This document shows, piece by piece, positions 1 through 7,984 of a stretch of 64,000 nucleotides of DNA (positions within the stretch are counted from its first letter, which is position 1; each line of letters opens with the position of its first letter). Origin of the DNA: Clostridia bacterium (lineage in GTDB: Bacteria > Bacillota > Clostridia > Christensenellales > CAG-314). Position numbers and translations under genes: made by a program. Location: NCBI GenBank assembly GCA_028698585.1, contig JAQVWG010000004.1, forward strand, positions 57,138-121,137, read 5' to 3'. Below the pieces are notes generated by a model that worked only from the letters and a program-made list of their open reading frames with translations, had not been told where the DNA came from and searched no databases.

Positions 1-2
1 TC

Positions 3-1001
3 GCCAAGAGCAATTTATTCCTGTGGCGCCCATTCAAGTGGCTAGGCAAGCAGATGCAACGCATTACCACTAAGGAGCCTACAGACGATATGATAGAGGT
101 GGCAATAGCCGCCCACAAGGAAGTGCAACTTATGGATGACGAACCGACAAGAGAGGAAACGCATTTTCCAGAGGCAATCACTCTCAAGGAATATAGAAGT
201 AAACTTCAACCACTACTAGACTATAAGACTATCGAGAGCAGTGATATAGACTGGATTCTCGTTGCAGTGCTAGGCGTTAAGAGAGACAAGCTAAGGGACG
301 ACCTTATGATACCCTATGGATATGTTATCCGTGCAGACCGAATGATTAAGCAGTGTGCTGGTGGACTTCCACTTCAATATGTATTAGGTAACACCGAGTT
401 CTATGGCCAAGTATTCAAGGTCAATAAACACTGCTTAATACCACGAATGGAGACAGAGTTGGTGTGTGAGCAGGCAATCAATATCGCTAAAGGGCGTAAG
501 GGCTATAAGGTGCTAGATCTATGTTGTGGCAGTGGGTGTATAGGGATAACCATTGCCAAACAGTGTGCAGGTGCACATGTTACCTGTGCAGATGTCAGCA
601 AACAAGCGCTCGCAGTGTGCAAGTCTAATGCTAAATCACTTCAAGCAGAACTGAATATTGTGCACAGCGATATGTTCTCAGCATTTAGTGCGCCGTTCCA
701 CATGATTGTGTGTAACCCTCCTTATATAAGGAGCGGTGATATTGCCGAGCTAGACGATAAGGTTGCTAAACACGAACCATTAATTGCACTTGACGGCGGT
801 GAGGACGGACTGGATTACTATCGCATACTTGCTGAGCAATCCCCCAAGTATCTGTATAAGGACGGCCAACTCGTGTTAGAGATAGGCTATGACCAAGCTG
901 AGCAAGTCAAGGAAATACTGAATAATAACTTCATTATAGACAATATATGCAAGGATTATGGCGGTCAAGATAGAATTGTTATCGCCAAAGTGAGAAAATA
1001 A
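3..1001 (+). CDS. prmC: DUF1385 C-terminal tail fused to release factor glutamine methyltransferase PrmC (5' partial)
   Basis: PrmC methylates the glutamine of the GGQ motif of release factors RF1 and RF2, using S-adenosylmethionine. Numbering from the first in-window ATG (position 54), the SAM-binding motif VLDLCCGSG is at residues 153-161 and the catalytic NPPY at 221-224. The N-terminal RF-binding part starts near residue 42. The reading frame stays open to the left edge. The residues encoded at about 30-125 (LGKQMQRITTKEP, then IEVAIAA) resemble the C-terminus of DUF1385/YqhQ membrane proteins, which often lie just upstream of prmC in Bacillota. I therefore infer an in-frame DUF1385-PrmC fusion whose first part lies outside the window; the ATG at 54 is probably internal. 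The stop codon overlaps the prfA start (TAATG), so the enzyme and its substrate are translationally coupled. The methyltransferase call is firm; the fusion is inferred. Confidence 0.92.
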   Translation, partial: AKSNLFLWRPFKWLGKQMQRITTKEPTDDMIEVAIAAHKEVQLMDDEPTREETHFPEAITLKEYRSKLQPLLDYKTIESSDIDWILVAVLGVKRDKLRDDLMIPYGYVIRADRMIKQCAGGLPLQYVLGNTEFYGQVFKVNKHCLIPRMETELVCEQAINIAKGRKGYKVLDLCCGSGCIGITIAKQCAGAHVTCADVSKQALAVCKSNAKSLQAELNIVHSDMFSAFSAPFHMIVCNPPYIRSGDIAELDDKVAKHEPLIALDGGEDGLDYYRILAEQSPKYLYKDGQLVLEIGYDQAEQVKEILNNNFIIDNICKDYGGQDRIVIAKVRK

Positions 1002-2071
1002 TGTTCGAGAAACTTCAATCAATTAAGACCAAATATGATGAGTTGACCATTAAACTGGCAGACCCGCAAATAATTGCCAACAACAATTTATGGACTAAAC
1101 TCGTCAAAGAACATAGTAGTATGCAACCGGTTGTTGAGGCATACGAGAGTTGGATACAGAAGACTGAGCAACTAGATAGTACACTTGAAATGGTGCACAC
1201 AGAGAGTGATGTCGAGATGCAACAGATGATTCAAGCAGAGATATCTCAACTTAAGGACCAGATAGAGGCGCTTGAGCACCAAATCAAGGTATTGCTGTTG
1301 CCAATAGATCCTAACGATGCCAAGAACGTTATCATAGAGATAAGGTGTGGTGCAGGTGGTGAGGAAGCTGCGTTGTTCGCTCAAGAGGTAAGGCGTATGT
1401 ACTATATGTATGCCGAGAAGAATCGCCTCAGAATTGAGGAAATATATATATATGAGACAGAACTGGGTGGGCTCAAGGAAGCGTCTTTTTCCGTTATAGG
1501 AAATAACGCATACAGTAAGTTCAAGTGGGAGAGTGGTGTACACAGGGTACAGCGTGTACCGGAGACGGAGTCGCAAGGTCGCATACACACCTCTACTATT
1601 ACTGTAGCGGTATTGCCAGAAGTTGAGGATATAGATGTTACAATCGAGGATAGAGATCTGAAGGTGGACACGTACCGTTCAAGTGGCGCAGGTGGACAGC
1701 ATATCAATAAGACAGAGAGTGCTATCCGCATAACGCACATACCAACAGGTATAATTGTTGCTTGCCAAGAGGAACGCAGTCAAGTCAAGAATAGAGATAA
1801 AGCAATGAAAATGCTCAAGAGTAAACTCTATAATCTATATCAGACTCAGGCCGATAAGGAACTATCACAGAAGCGCAAGGCTCAAGTGGGTACAGGCGAC
1901 AGGAGCGAGCGCATACGCACATACAATTATCCACAAGGCAGAGTTACCGACCACAGAATAGGATTCACTGTGTACACGCTTACTGAGTATCTCAATGGCG
2001 ATATAGATGAAATGATTGAAGCATTAACTATTGCAGATCAGACTGCTAAGCTTCAAAGTCTAGATGACTGA
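1001..2071 (+). CDS. prfA: Peptide chain release factor 1
   Basis: RF1 ends translation at UAA and UAG in the cytoplasm. At 356 residues it is full length for the family. The stop-codon-reading tripeptide of the PxT type is PET at residues 187-189, and the peptidyl-tRNA hydrolysis motif GGQ is at 231-233 inside GAGGQHINKTES. The start codon shares one base with the stop of the upstream prmC gene, whose product methylates this GGQ glutamine, so the two are almost certainly one operon. RF2 is encoded separately at 32.6 kb. Nothing is missing. Confidence 0.97.
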   Translation: MFEKLQSIKTKYDELTIKLADPQIIANNNLWTKLVKEHSSMQPVVEAYESWIQKTEQLDSTLEMVHTESDVEMQQMIQAEISQLKDQIEALEHQIKVLLLPIDPNDAKNVIIEIRCGAGGEEAALFAQEVRRMYYMYAEKNRLRIEEIYIYETELGGLKEASFSVIGNNAYSKFKWESGVHRVQRVPETESQGRIHTSTITVAVLPEVEDIDVTIEDRDLKVDTYRSSGAGGQHINKTESAIRITHIPTGIIVACQEERSQVKNRDKAMKMLKSKLYNLYQTQADKELSQKRKAQVGTGDRSERIRTYNYPQGRVTDHRIGFTVYTLTEYLNGDIDEMIEALTIADQTAKLQSLDD

Positions 2072-2125
2072 CGCTGATGTTAATGCATTGGTAATATAAC
2101 CCATACTATTCTAGTTAAGGAGTTA

Positions 2126-2539
2126 ATGATGATTAGATTAATATATGGTGGCAAGGGCAGTGGTAAGACTGCCACTATGGTGCAACTAGCTAATGATTCA
2201 TGTAGCACTGCTAAAGGAATAATAGTGTTTATAGACAAGAGTAATGCACTAATGCACCAGTTAGAGCATGTAGTTAAGTTGGTGGATGCCAGTGAATTCG
2301 GCGTGAGTAATTGTCCACAGTTGGTTACATTCATTAAAGGAATGCTTGCTATTAACTACGATATACAGACAGTATTCATTGATAACATAGAATGTATAAT
2401 TAATCAGAGCGTGGATAAGTTGCAGGATATGTTTGCTCAACTTGATAATCTGGCAGACAGAATGAGAGTGGAGTTTATTATCTCTATACACGCTACCAAG
2501 GAGCAACTGCCCGTTTATTGTAGTCAGTATATAGAGTAA
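2126..2539 (+). CDS. Small P-loop NTPase-like protein of unknown function
   Basis: The 137-residue product begins with a clear Walker A motif (GGKGSGKT, residues 8-15) and has a hydrophobic strand ending in an acidic residue (TVFIDNIE) that could be Walker B. I see no membrane segment or DNA-binding domain. Two adjacent ATG codons (2126 and 2129) follow an AAGGAG site at 2117-2122; the second is better spaced, so the mature start may be 2129. It sits 54 bp after prfA and 13 bp before trpS in the same direction, so co-transcription is likely. The protein is much shorter than RecA or AAA+ enzymes and has no recognisable arginine finger. Function is unknown; it could be a small nucleotide kinase-like or PilT/RecA-derived ATP-binding protein. 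Confidence 0.75.
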   Translation: MMIRLIYGGKGSGKTATMVQLANDSCSTAKGIIVFIDKSNALMHQLEHVVKLVDASEFGVSNCPQLVTFIKGMLAINYDIQTVFIDNIECIINQSVDKLQDMFAQLDNLADRMRVEFIISIHATKEQLPVYCSQYIE

Positions 2540-2552
2540 GGAGATTTAGTAT

Positions 2553-3563
2553 ATGGAAACGACCGAGAACAGACAGACTATCTTTTCCGGCATACAACCA
2601 ACAGGTAACTTAACGCTGGGCAATTATCTGGGTGCATTGAAGAATATGTCCAGTCTTCAATCTGCATATGATTGTATATATTGTGTGGTAGATATGCACT
2701 CTATCACTGTAACCCAAGAACCATCAACACTTAGGAAGAAGACATATGACCTCCTTGCACTATATCTCGCAACTGGACTAGATCCGACAAGAAGCATTAT
2801 ATTCGTGCAGTCTCACGTATCTGCCCATGCAGAGTTGACTTGGGTGCTTAACTGCTTAACCTATATGGGTGAAGCAAGCAGAATGACTCAATATAAGGAG
2901 AAGAGCAAGCAACACGCCGACAATATCAACGTTGGGCTATTCGACTATCCTGTACTGATGGCAAGCGATATTCTGCTATATAACACTGCACTTGTGCCCA
3001 TAGGTCAGGATCAAAAACAACACTTAGAACTGGCACGCACTCTAGCACAACGATTCAACGCTAAATATTCGCCAACGTTCATTGTGCCCGAGCCATACAT
3101 AGCCAAAGTAGGTGGCAAGATAATGAGCCTCGCCAACCCCACCAAGAAAATGAGCAAGTCGGATGTCAACGAGAACGCCAGTATATATCTAACGGACGAT
3201 GCAGATATAATTGTGCGCAAGGTCAAGAGGGCTGTTACAGACAGTGACAGCACAATTAGACATTCTGCCAGTAAGGCAGGCATATCTAACCTAATAGTTA
3301 TCTACTCTCTGAGTTCAGGTAAGAGTATTAAAGAGGTCGAAAAGCAATTCGAGGGTAGCAACTACGGTATATTTAAGCAAGCAGTTGCCGACAGTGTGAT
3401 TGCCAAACTATCACCCATTCAGCAAGAACAGAAAAGGTTACTTCAAGACAAGACATATCTTGACAGTGTGCTCAAGGAGGGTGCAATCAAGGCAGAAACT
3501 CTAGCTAGAAGAACACTTGCAAAAGTATATAGAAAAGTAGGATTAATACCCAGACAGTTCTAG
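2553..3563 (+). CDS. trpS: Tryptophanyl-tRNA synthetase
   Basis: This class Ic synthetase charges tRNA-Trp with tryptophan using ATP. The HIGH-like signature is GNLTLGNYLG at residues 18-27, and the second active-site loop is KMSKS at 199-203. Length (336 residues) is normal for bacterial TrpS. An AAGGAG ribosome site at 2538-2543 overlaps the stop of the preceding P-loop gene and supports the ATG at 2553. No T-box leader is visible upstream, because the gene sits inside a gene run that starts at or before prmC. The spacing suggests the operon prmC-prfA-(P-loop)-trpS. Confidence 0.97.
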   Translation: METTENRQTIFSGIQPTGNLTLGNYLGALKNMSSLQSAYDCIYCVVDMHSITVTQEPSTLRKKTYDLLALYLATGLDPTRSIIFVQSHVSAHAELTWVLNCLTYMGEASRMTQYKEKSKQHADNINVGLFDYPVLMASDILLYNTALVPIGQDQKQHLELARTLAQRFNAKYSPTFIVPEPYIAKVGGKIMSLANPTKKMSKSDVNENASIYLTDDADIIVRKVKRAVTDSDSTIRHSASKAGISNLIVIYSLSSGKSIKEVEKQFEGSNYGIFKQAVADSVIAKLSPIQQEQKRLLQDKTYLDSVLKEGAIKAETLARRTLAKVYRKVGLIPRQF

Positions 3564-3660
3564 TATAACATAATAATGCGAATAATTAGTATGACAGTGC
3601 ACTTAACGCGTCGACATACATTAGATTACTGACAACAACATCAACATTCGGCAGGGGAAA

Positions 3661-4545
3661 ATGTTCGGATATATTACGATTGATAAGAGTAAACTTAATG
3701 ATAACGAGATAGGTCTACACCAGACGTTCCTGTGTGGGATATGCCTATCTACCAAGCATATATTCGGCAACTTGTCACGCAACCTAGTGAACTATGATAT
3801 TAATTTCCTTAACCTGTTATTTCATAGTTACGAACAAGCAACAGTGTCAATCAAGCAGGACAGGTGTGTATCTTCACCATTCGTTAGACGCTCATTACTT
3901 AATACGGACAGAATAACTGACCAGCTAGCAGTAGCCAACGTAATACTTGCATATACTAATGTATTAGATGATTGTATAGACGGTGCTGGTATCAAGAAGC
4001 AAGTTTTGCTCCGTTCATTGAATAAGCCGTACAGTAAGGCCACTCAACTTAATCCACAGTTATCGCTCATAGTTAATCAGCTATATGAGCAGTTGAGGGA
4101 GAAGGAAAATAAGTGTGACAGTAACATAGACAGCGTATGCGACTGTTTTGCACAACTATCTCAGCAGGTAGCCGGCATAATAATGCCCAAGTGTAGCGAG
4201 CATCTGTACAATCTATGCTACAATGTGGGTAAATGGGTGTATCTAATTGACGCACTAGATGATTTACAGAGCGATTACTATCATAAGCGATTCAATCCAC
4301 TAATTGCCCATTTTAGTAACTTTATTAATAGGCAACAATTCATTACCGACAATAAGGAGCAGTTGATATTCCTGTTCTATACGACACTTAACAGTATAGC
4401 CTTATGTTACAACGAACTTAATTTAACACAATATACTTGTGTGCTCAATAATATTATTTACCATTCTATAAGGGACAAGACCGAGTCGCTACTCAATACA
4501 GGTGACGTAGATAAACGCACGCAACTAGCAGGAAAAAAGGGCTGA
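3661..4545 (+). CDS. DUF5685 family protein
   Basis: The 294-residue protein matches the layout I know for DUF5685. It has an N-terminal segment with a CGIC motif (residues 25-28), followed by NYDINFLNLL, conserved aspartates in the middle (DDCIDG), and a late helix containing YLIDALDDLQSDY. The acid pairs are reminiscent of all-helical prenyl-synthase-like folds, but no activity is established for the family. An AGGGGA ribosome site precedes the ATG. The next gene, 29 bp downstream, encodes a J-domain-like protein with a cysteine-rich tail, the usual neighbour of DUF5685 in Bacillota, so the two probably act together. Role unknown. Confidence 0.85.
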   Translation: MFGYITIDKSKLNDNEIGLHQTFLCGICLSTKHIFGNLSRNLVNYDINFLNLLFHSYEQATVSIKQDRCVSSPFVRRSLLNTDRITDQLAVANVILAYTNVLDDCIDGAGIKKQVLLRSLNKPYSKATQLNPQLSLIVNQLYEQLREKENKCDSNIDSVCDCFAQLSQQVAGIIMPKCSEHLYNLCYNVGKWVYLIDALDDLQSDYYHKRFNPLIAHFSNFINRQQFITDNKEQLIFLFYTTLNSIALCYNELNLTQYTCVLNNIIYHSIRDKTESLLNTGDVDKRTQLAGKKG

Positions 4546-4574
4546 TTATACAGCCAATAATGAAGGAGATAACA

Positions 4575-5171
4575 ATGATATATAATCCATACGAGATACT
4601 GGGACTAGACAGTGATTTTACCAGAGAACAACTTGATGAGGCATACCGTACACAGCGTGCACATTATCGTGATTTGAGATTCGAATCTGGTGAAGTGGGG
4701 GCAGATGCGGCAGAGAGGTTGGAACAGATAGAGTCTGCATATAAGGATTTACTAAACACGCTTGAACGCAGAGATAGTGGCAGTTATGATTCATACGCCC
4801 ATATTAAGCAGTTAATTATTGCGCAAGACTTTAATGGCGCACAAGCAGAGTTAGACAAGATTGATAATAGGGATGCAGAGTGGCACTACGTTCAATCAGA
4901 CATTTTTTTCAAGAAGAACTGGTTTGTCGAAGCTAAAAAACAACTTGAGATTGCAATTAACATGGACCCCAATAACAGTAAATATACCGATACACTAGAT
5001 AAGCTCAACAATTATTTAGCAAGCAACACCGTTAATCCTGACCAGATGCGCACAACATCACGGCCCGTAGATGGTACGCCTTATAATAATGGTACATGTA
5101 CAGGCAGTTGCTGTGGAGATGTGTGTCTTGCCAACGTGTGCGCCAACTGTCTATGCGGTGGCTGTCATTAA
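4575..5171 (+). CDS. Degenerate J-domain protein with cysteine-rich C-terminal tail
   Basis: The N-terminal ~65 residues follow the DnaJ helix pattern (NPYEILGL, then an acidic helix and a second helix starting YRTQRAHY). The HPD tripeptide needed to stimulate Hsp70 is replaced by YRD, so canonical DnaK co-chaperone activity is doubtful. Residues about 85-150 form a TPR-like helical repeat. The last ~25 residues are very cysteine-rich, with seven cysteines ending in CGGCH, and may bind metal or carry disulfides. I use the ATG at 4575 because AAGGAG lies at 4563-4568; an in-frame ATG at 4560 lies upstream of that site. It is the likely partner of the DUF5685 gene 29 bp upstream. Confidence 0.8.
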   Translation: MIYNPYEILGLDSDFTREQLDEAYRTQRAHYRDLRFESGEVGADAAERLEQIESAYKDLLNTLERRDSGSYDSYAHIKQLIIAQDFNGAQAELDKIDNRDAEWHYVQSDIFFKKNWFVEAKKQLEIAINMDPNNSKYTDTLDKLNNYLASNTVNPDQMRTTSRPVDGTPYNNGTCTGSCCGDVCLANVCANCLCGGCH

Positions 5172-5566
5172 GATAATCGTTCTGTCAAGTTGACTCAATG
5201 GTACACGCAAGATATTGTTATGACGACGCTATTAAGGGACAAGTTACTGTTAGACTCAGTGAAGCAGTGTTTAGCACTAGCTATATAACAGTACATCACA
5301 GACAATAAGAGAATATTTCTATTCATTAATTACTCAATATAACCTCGCTAGCTAACTACGAGGTTATTATTAATTACCCAATATGGTTAATGACTATTAA
5401 GATAATTAGAACTGACGCTAATATGATAATAACCTTGAAAAAAATTATGTAGTTAATTAAATCAGCCTGAATATCGAAGTGTTAACACGCTTAATCAAAC
5501 AGTTGATAATGATGTAGTTGAAGTTCAGTTAACTTATGATAGGTAAGTCTGCTTAACACAGATAAT
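5172..5566. other. Intergenic region
   Basis: No coding region is supported. It holds a hairpin at 5339-5367, listed separately, and otherwise AT-rich sequence between the plus-strand J-domain gene and the end of the minus-strand ArsR gene. Confidence 0.6.
5339..5367. terminator. Candidate bidirectional terminator hairpin
   Basis: A perfect 9-bp stem (ATAACCTCG / CGAGGTTAT) closes an 11-base loop between convergent genes. The 3' flank is only TATTAATTA, not a clean T-run, so it may be a weak terminator. Confidence 0.45.
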
Positions 5567-5890
5567 CTAATAACCCAGATATTCTACACCCAGAAGTAAC
5601 ACGTCGTTAATGACGTTGCTTGTCAACTCATAATATATAACTTTACCCTCTCGCCTGTATGTAACTGCATTAAGATTGCGCAAAATCTGTAATTGATGAG
5701 ATACTGTTGTCTGGTTCATATCTAGTAGTTGTGCGATATCCGTTACGCACAGATTACTGATTGCGAGCGCCGAGATAAGGCGTAGCCTACTACTATCTGC
5801 AAAGAGGGAGAAGAAAGTGGCAAGTTTAACAGTAGCGTCATAATTAGGCAGGTAATTGGCTATTTGAGTAAGTTTGTCGGTGTTCTCCAT
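5567..5890 (-). CDS. ArsR/SmtB family winged-helix regulator
   Basis: The 107-residue protein is a small winged-helix repressor, usually dimeric and often metal- or redox-responsive. The core is recognisable: a first helix with LFADSSRLRLISAL, a recognition helix in MNQTTVSHQLQILRN, and the wing RREGKVIYYEL. The segment SNLCVTDIA matches the alpha-3 position where ArsR and CadC carry a CxC ligand pair; only one cysteine is present here, so the inducer cannot be assigned. It is divergent from a tiny membrane protein whose promoter lies within 60-90 bp of this gene's start, the classic arrangement for autoregulation and control of the neighbour. Confidence 0.88.
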   Translation of the reverse strand: MENTDKLTQIANYLPNYDATVKLATFFSLFADSSRLRLISALAISNLCVTDIAQLLDMNQTTVSHQLQILRNLNAVTYRREGKVIYYELTSNVINDVLLLGVEYLGY

Positions 5891-5948
5891 TCCTGTATTT
5901 CTCCTTCTGCTAAATAATTGTATTATAAGACAAGCACTCTTTGGTACT

Positions 5949-5980
5949 TTGACGCATATTGTAATAAAAAAACATATAAT
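5949..5980 (+). promoter_or_regulatory. Candidate sigma-A promoter for the small membrane protein
   Basis: TTGACG at 5949-5954 and TATAAT at 5975-5980 are 20 bases apart, longer than ideal (CATATA at 5973-5978 would give 18). The site is downstream of the in-frame ATG at 5874, so that ATG cannot be the start if this promoter is used. ArsR-type operators commonly overlap such sites. Confidence 0.45.
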
Positions 5981-6005
5981 GTATTCTCTAGGGGGCTCGA
6001 ATAAT

Positions 6006-6209
6006 ATGGGTATTACTATGCAACTTCTTTACCTGCTATTACTGTATGCCGTGCTGTCTGATGGTAAACTCAATATTACTACAACGCTACTTGTGGCATT
6101 CGGCATACTGTTGCTTGCGCCATGTCTACAACGGTTGTGTTGTGGTACGCATAATCCAGCGTGCAGTGGTGCTGGCGCCAGTTCATTTGCCGGATTGAAC
6201 AATATCTAG
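6006..6209 (+). CDS. Small putative membrane protein
   Basis: The 67-residue product has two hydrophobic stretches (MQLLYLLLLYAVL and TTTLLVAFGILLLAPCL), consistent with two membrane segments, and ends in a cysteine- and glycine-containing tail (CCGTH, then SGAGASS). I do not recognise the family. The ATG at 6006 was chosen because a promoter-like sequence lies just upstream and a G-rich run (AGGGGG) precedes it; the ATG at 6018 is an alternative. It is divergent from the ArsR-type regulator and may be its target. Confidence 0.5.
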   Translation: MGITMQLLYLLLLYAVLSDGKLNITTTLLVAFGILLLAPCLQRLCCGTHNPACSGAGASSFAGLNNI

Positions 6210-6301
6210 TACAACTTGGAGTTGATTACCAACAGATAACATAGATATTACGGTGCAAGTGCTTAACAAATAACCATTTTTGACAAAATATAAAAAAATT
6301 G

Positions 6302-6330
6302 TTGACACATTGCATTCTTTGATATACAAT
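6302..6330 (+). promoter_or_regulatory. Sigma-A promoter for zinc-ribbon gene
   Basis: A perfect TTGACA (6302-6307) is followed after exactly 17 bases by TACAAT (6325-6330). Transcription should start near 6337, giving a leader of about 40 bases before the ATG at 6378. This excludes the upstream in-frame ATG at 6336 as a practical start. Confidence 0.75.
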
Positions 6331-6377
6331 TAAAAATGGCTATTAGCCGAAATATCTATCAGAAAGGGGCAAAATCA

Positions 6378-6650
6378 ATGTACCAAGACAAAAAATTAGT
6401 CTGCAAGGACTGCGGACGCGAATTCACATTCACTGCTTCAGAGCAAGAGTTTTATGCAGAGAAGGGGTTCGAGAACGAGCCAAACAGATGTAAAGAATGT
6501 CGTGACAAGAGAAAGGCAGAGCGTAGAGCAACTAGAAAGATGTATACTGCTGTATGCGAGGATTGTGGCAAAGAGTGTCAGGTTCCATTCGAGCCAAGAG
6601 AGGGAAGGGCGATATATTGTAGCGAGTGTTTTTCTAAGAGAAATAAGTAA
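6378..6650 (+). CDS. Zinc-ribbon domain protein
   Basis: The 90-residue, highly charged protein carries two CxxC pairs per ribbon: CKDC with CKEC in the first half, then CEDC with CSEC near the C-terminus. The first half (KLVCKDCGREFTFTASEQEF) matches the small treble-clef/zinc-ribbon proteins common in Bacillota, whose role is unclear but which probably bind nucleic acid or act as zinc-dependent adaptors. The ATG at 6378 was chosen for the AAAGGGG ribosome site at 6363-6369 and the consensus promoter upstream. It is probably monocistronic, since a hairpin with nine Ts follows. Confidence 0.82.
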   Translation: MYQDKKLVCKDCGREFTFTASEQEFYAEKGFENEPNRCKECRDKRKAERRATRKMYTAVCEDCGKECQVPFEPREGRAIYCSECFSKRNK

Positions 6651-6678
6651 TCTACGTACATCATCTATATGACTGAGA

Positions 6679-6726
6679 ATTATCCTATTAAGGCCGTTAA
6701 GGGCTTTGGCAGGGTAATTTTTTTTG
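6679..6726 (+). terminator. Rho-independent terminator of zinc-ribbon gene
   Basis: The outer stem ATTATCCT pairs with AGGGTAAT (one wobble), an inner stem AAGGCC pairs with GGGCTTT, and nine Ts follow at 6718-6726. It lies 28 bp after the stop codon. Confidence 0.75.
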
Positions 6727-6929
6727 TCGGCAATACGGTTAATGGCGTAAAAAAACCGTGAATGCATACCCTTATAGGTGTAGCGTAAATTGGCAGACTT
6801 TGAGTGTATATTTGCATAAGACACTACAGACTTGTGGCTAACAGGAACGAACGCTTGTTAATTTACTGTCGGTGCTTATACTATTACAGGTTGCCTGCAG
6901 ACAATATATTATATAACATACCTTGTCGA

Positions 6930-6967
6930 TATCCTATTAAGCCCGTTAGGGGATTAGGCAGGATAAT
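6930..6967 (+). repeat. Second copy of the hairpin element
   Basis: TATCCTATTAAGCCCGTTAG and the distal AGGATA repeat the plan of the terminator at 6679, including the central CCGTTA, but without its long T-run. It looks like a diverged copy of the same element about 250 bp away. Confidence 0.5.
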
Positions 6968-7279
6968 AATTTATTTTGCACTGATTTAGGAATAAGAAAG
7001 TAGTTAATATGATAAGTAAACTTAGTAAACAAATATAATTATAAACTAATAATTATCTATAGTAAATCTATTAGGAAAGCATTATGGCGCCGTTAGCAAA
7101 AGAATTATAATATAGCGGTCAACAGACTAACACTTGTATATAATAGCAAGTATACATCAACGCCGTAATTGTCGGTAAGGCATTAACAATAATCATAAAT
7201 CCACTAATAAATTAAGTTAGTGTACAGTCACTTTCTATTGCCATGTTTGCAACAGATATAGTTAAATCAGCAGTATTGC

Positions 7280-7960
7280 CTACTGGTTAATCATATTGAT
7301 AATATTCTTATGTTCACCTGCCACAATCAAGTGTTCATCTTGTTGAAAAACGTGTTCAGCGCTAATTATTGGGTTGATTGCACCATTTTCCTTATTGCCT
7401 ATTATATTGACATTGTGTCTAGCACGCACTCCCAAGTCTTTAAGTGCACATCCAACCCAGGACTTGGGCACAAGTATCTCCATTATGGCATACTCACTGG
7501 ATAACTGGATATAGTCGAATGCGCCCAACGCAGAGTATTTCATCGCAGTGCGCCTTGCCATATCCTTCTCGGGATAGACAACGTCATCTGCACCTATCCT
7601 ACGCAACAAGTCGGCGTGTATATCTCTATCCGTCTTAGATACCACGCACTGCGCACCTAATTCTTTGAGCATGGCAGTTATCTCCATTGATGCCTGAAAA
7701 TTCTGGCTAATACATACAAAACATATATCAAAATTATGAACGCCCAACTGTCTAAGGCCATTTATGTCTAGACAGTCGCCTATCTGCACTTTTGTAACAT
7801 AGGGGGCAATTGCATTTATTGCATCTTCATTGATATCAATTACCATTACTTCGTTGCCTAGGTTGGCCAGATTAATTGCCAAATTGTTGCCAAATCTCCC
7901 AGCGCCGATAACTAGTATAGAGCGAATGTTACCAGATGTTCTTGCATTTTTTGATTTCAT
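7280..7960 (-). CDS. ktrA: KtrA-type potassium channel regulatory subunit (RCK)
   Basis: This cytosolic 226-residue subunit gates the KtrB/TrkH potassium pore in response to bound nucleotide. Residues about 13-135 form an RCK_N Rossmann domain with the dinucleotide motif VIGAGRFG and the acidic end of strand beta-2 (VMVIDIN). Residues about 145-226 form the RCK_C ligand domain. Ktr-type rather than TrkA because there is one RCK unit, not two. A good AAGGAG site lies just before the ATG. It follows ktrB by 24 bp in the same direction, so the two subunits are co-expressed. It could equally be labelled trkA in some schemes. Confidence 0.92.
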   Translation of the reverse strand: MKSKNARTSGNIRSILVIGAGRFGNNLAINLANLGNEVMVIDINEDAINAIAPYVTKVQIGDCLDINGLRQLGVHNFDICFVCISQNFQASMEITAMLKELGAQCVVSKTDRDIHADLLRRIGADDVVYPEKDMARRTAMKYSALGAFDYIQLSSEYAIMEILVPKSWVGCALKDLGVRARHNVNIIGNKENGAINPIISAEHVFQQDEHLIVAGEHKNIINMINQ

Positions 7961-7984
7961 ATATTTATCTCCTTAATAGTCCTG

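Larger units (their letters stand above)
6651..7279. other. Intergenic region with two related hairpins
   Basis: No coding region is supported. It contains two similar stem-loops in the same orientation (6679-6726 and 6930-6967) and AT-rich sequence up to the 3' end of ktrA. Confidence 0.6.

Noticed and set aside
1172..1588. Antisense open frames inside prfA and many other core genes
   Set aside because: They lie wholly within well-supported genes on the other strand, lack ribosome sites and show no domain pattern.
4560..4574. Upstream ATG for the J-domain gene
   Set aside because: The ribosome site AAGGAG lies after it, so translation should begin at 4575.
5874..6005. Longer small membrane protein starting at 5874
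   Set aside because: It would overlap the ArsR gene and lie upstream of the likely promoter.
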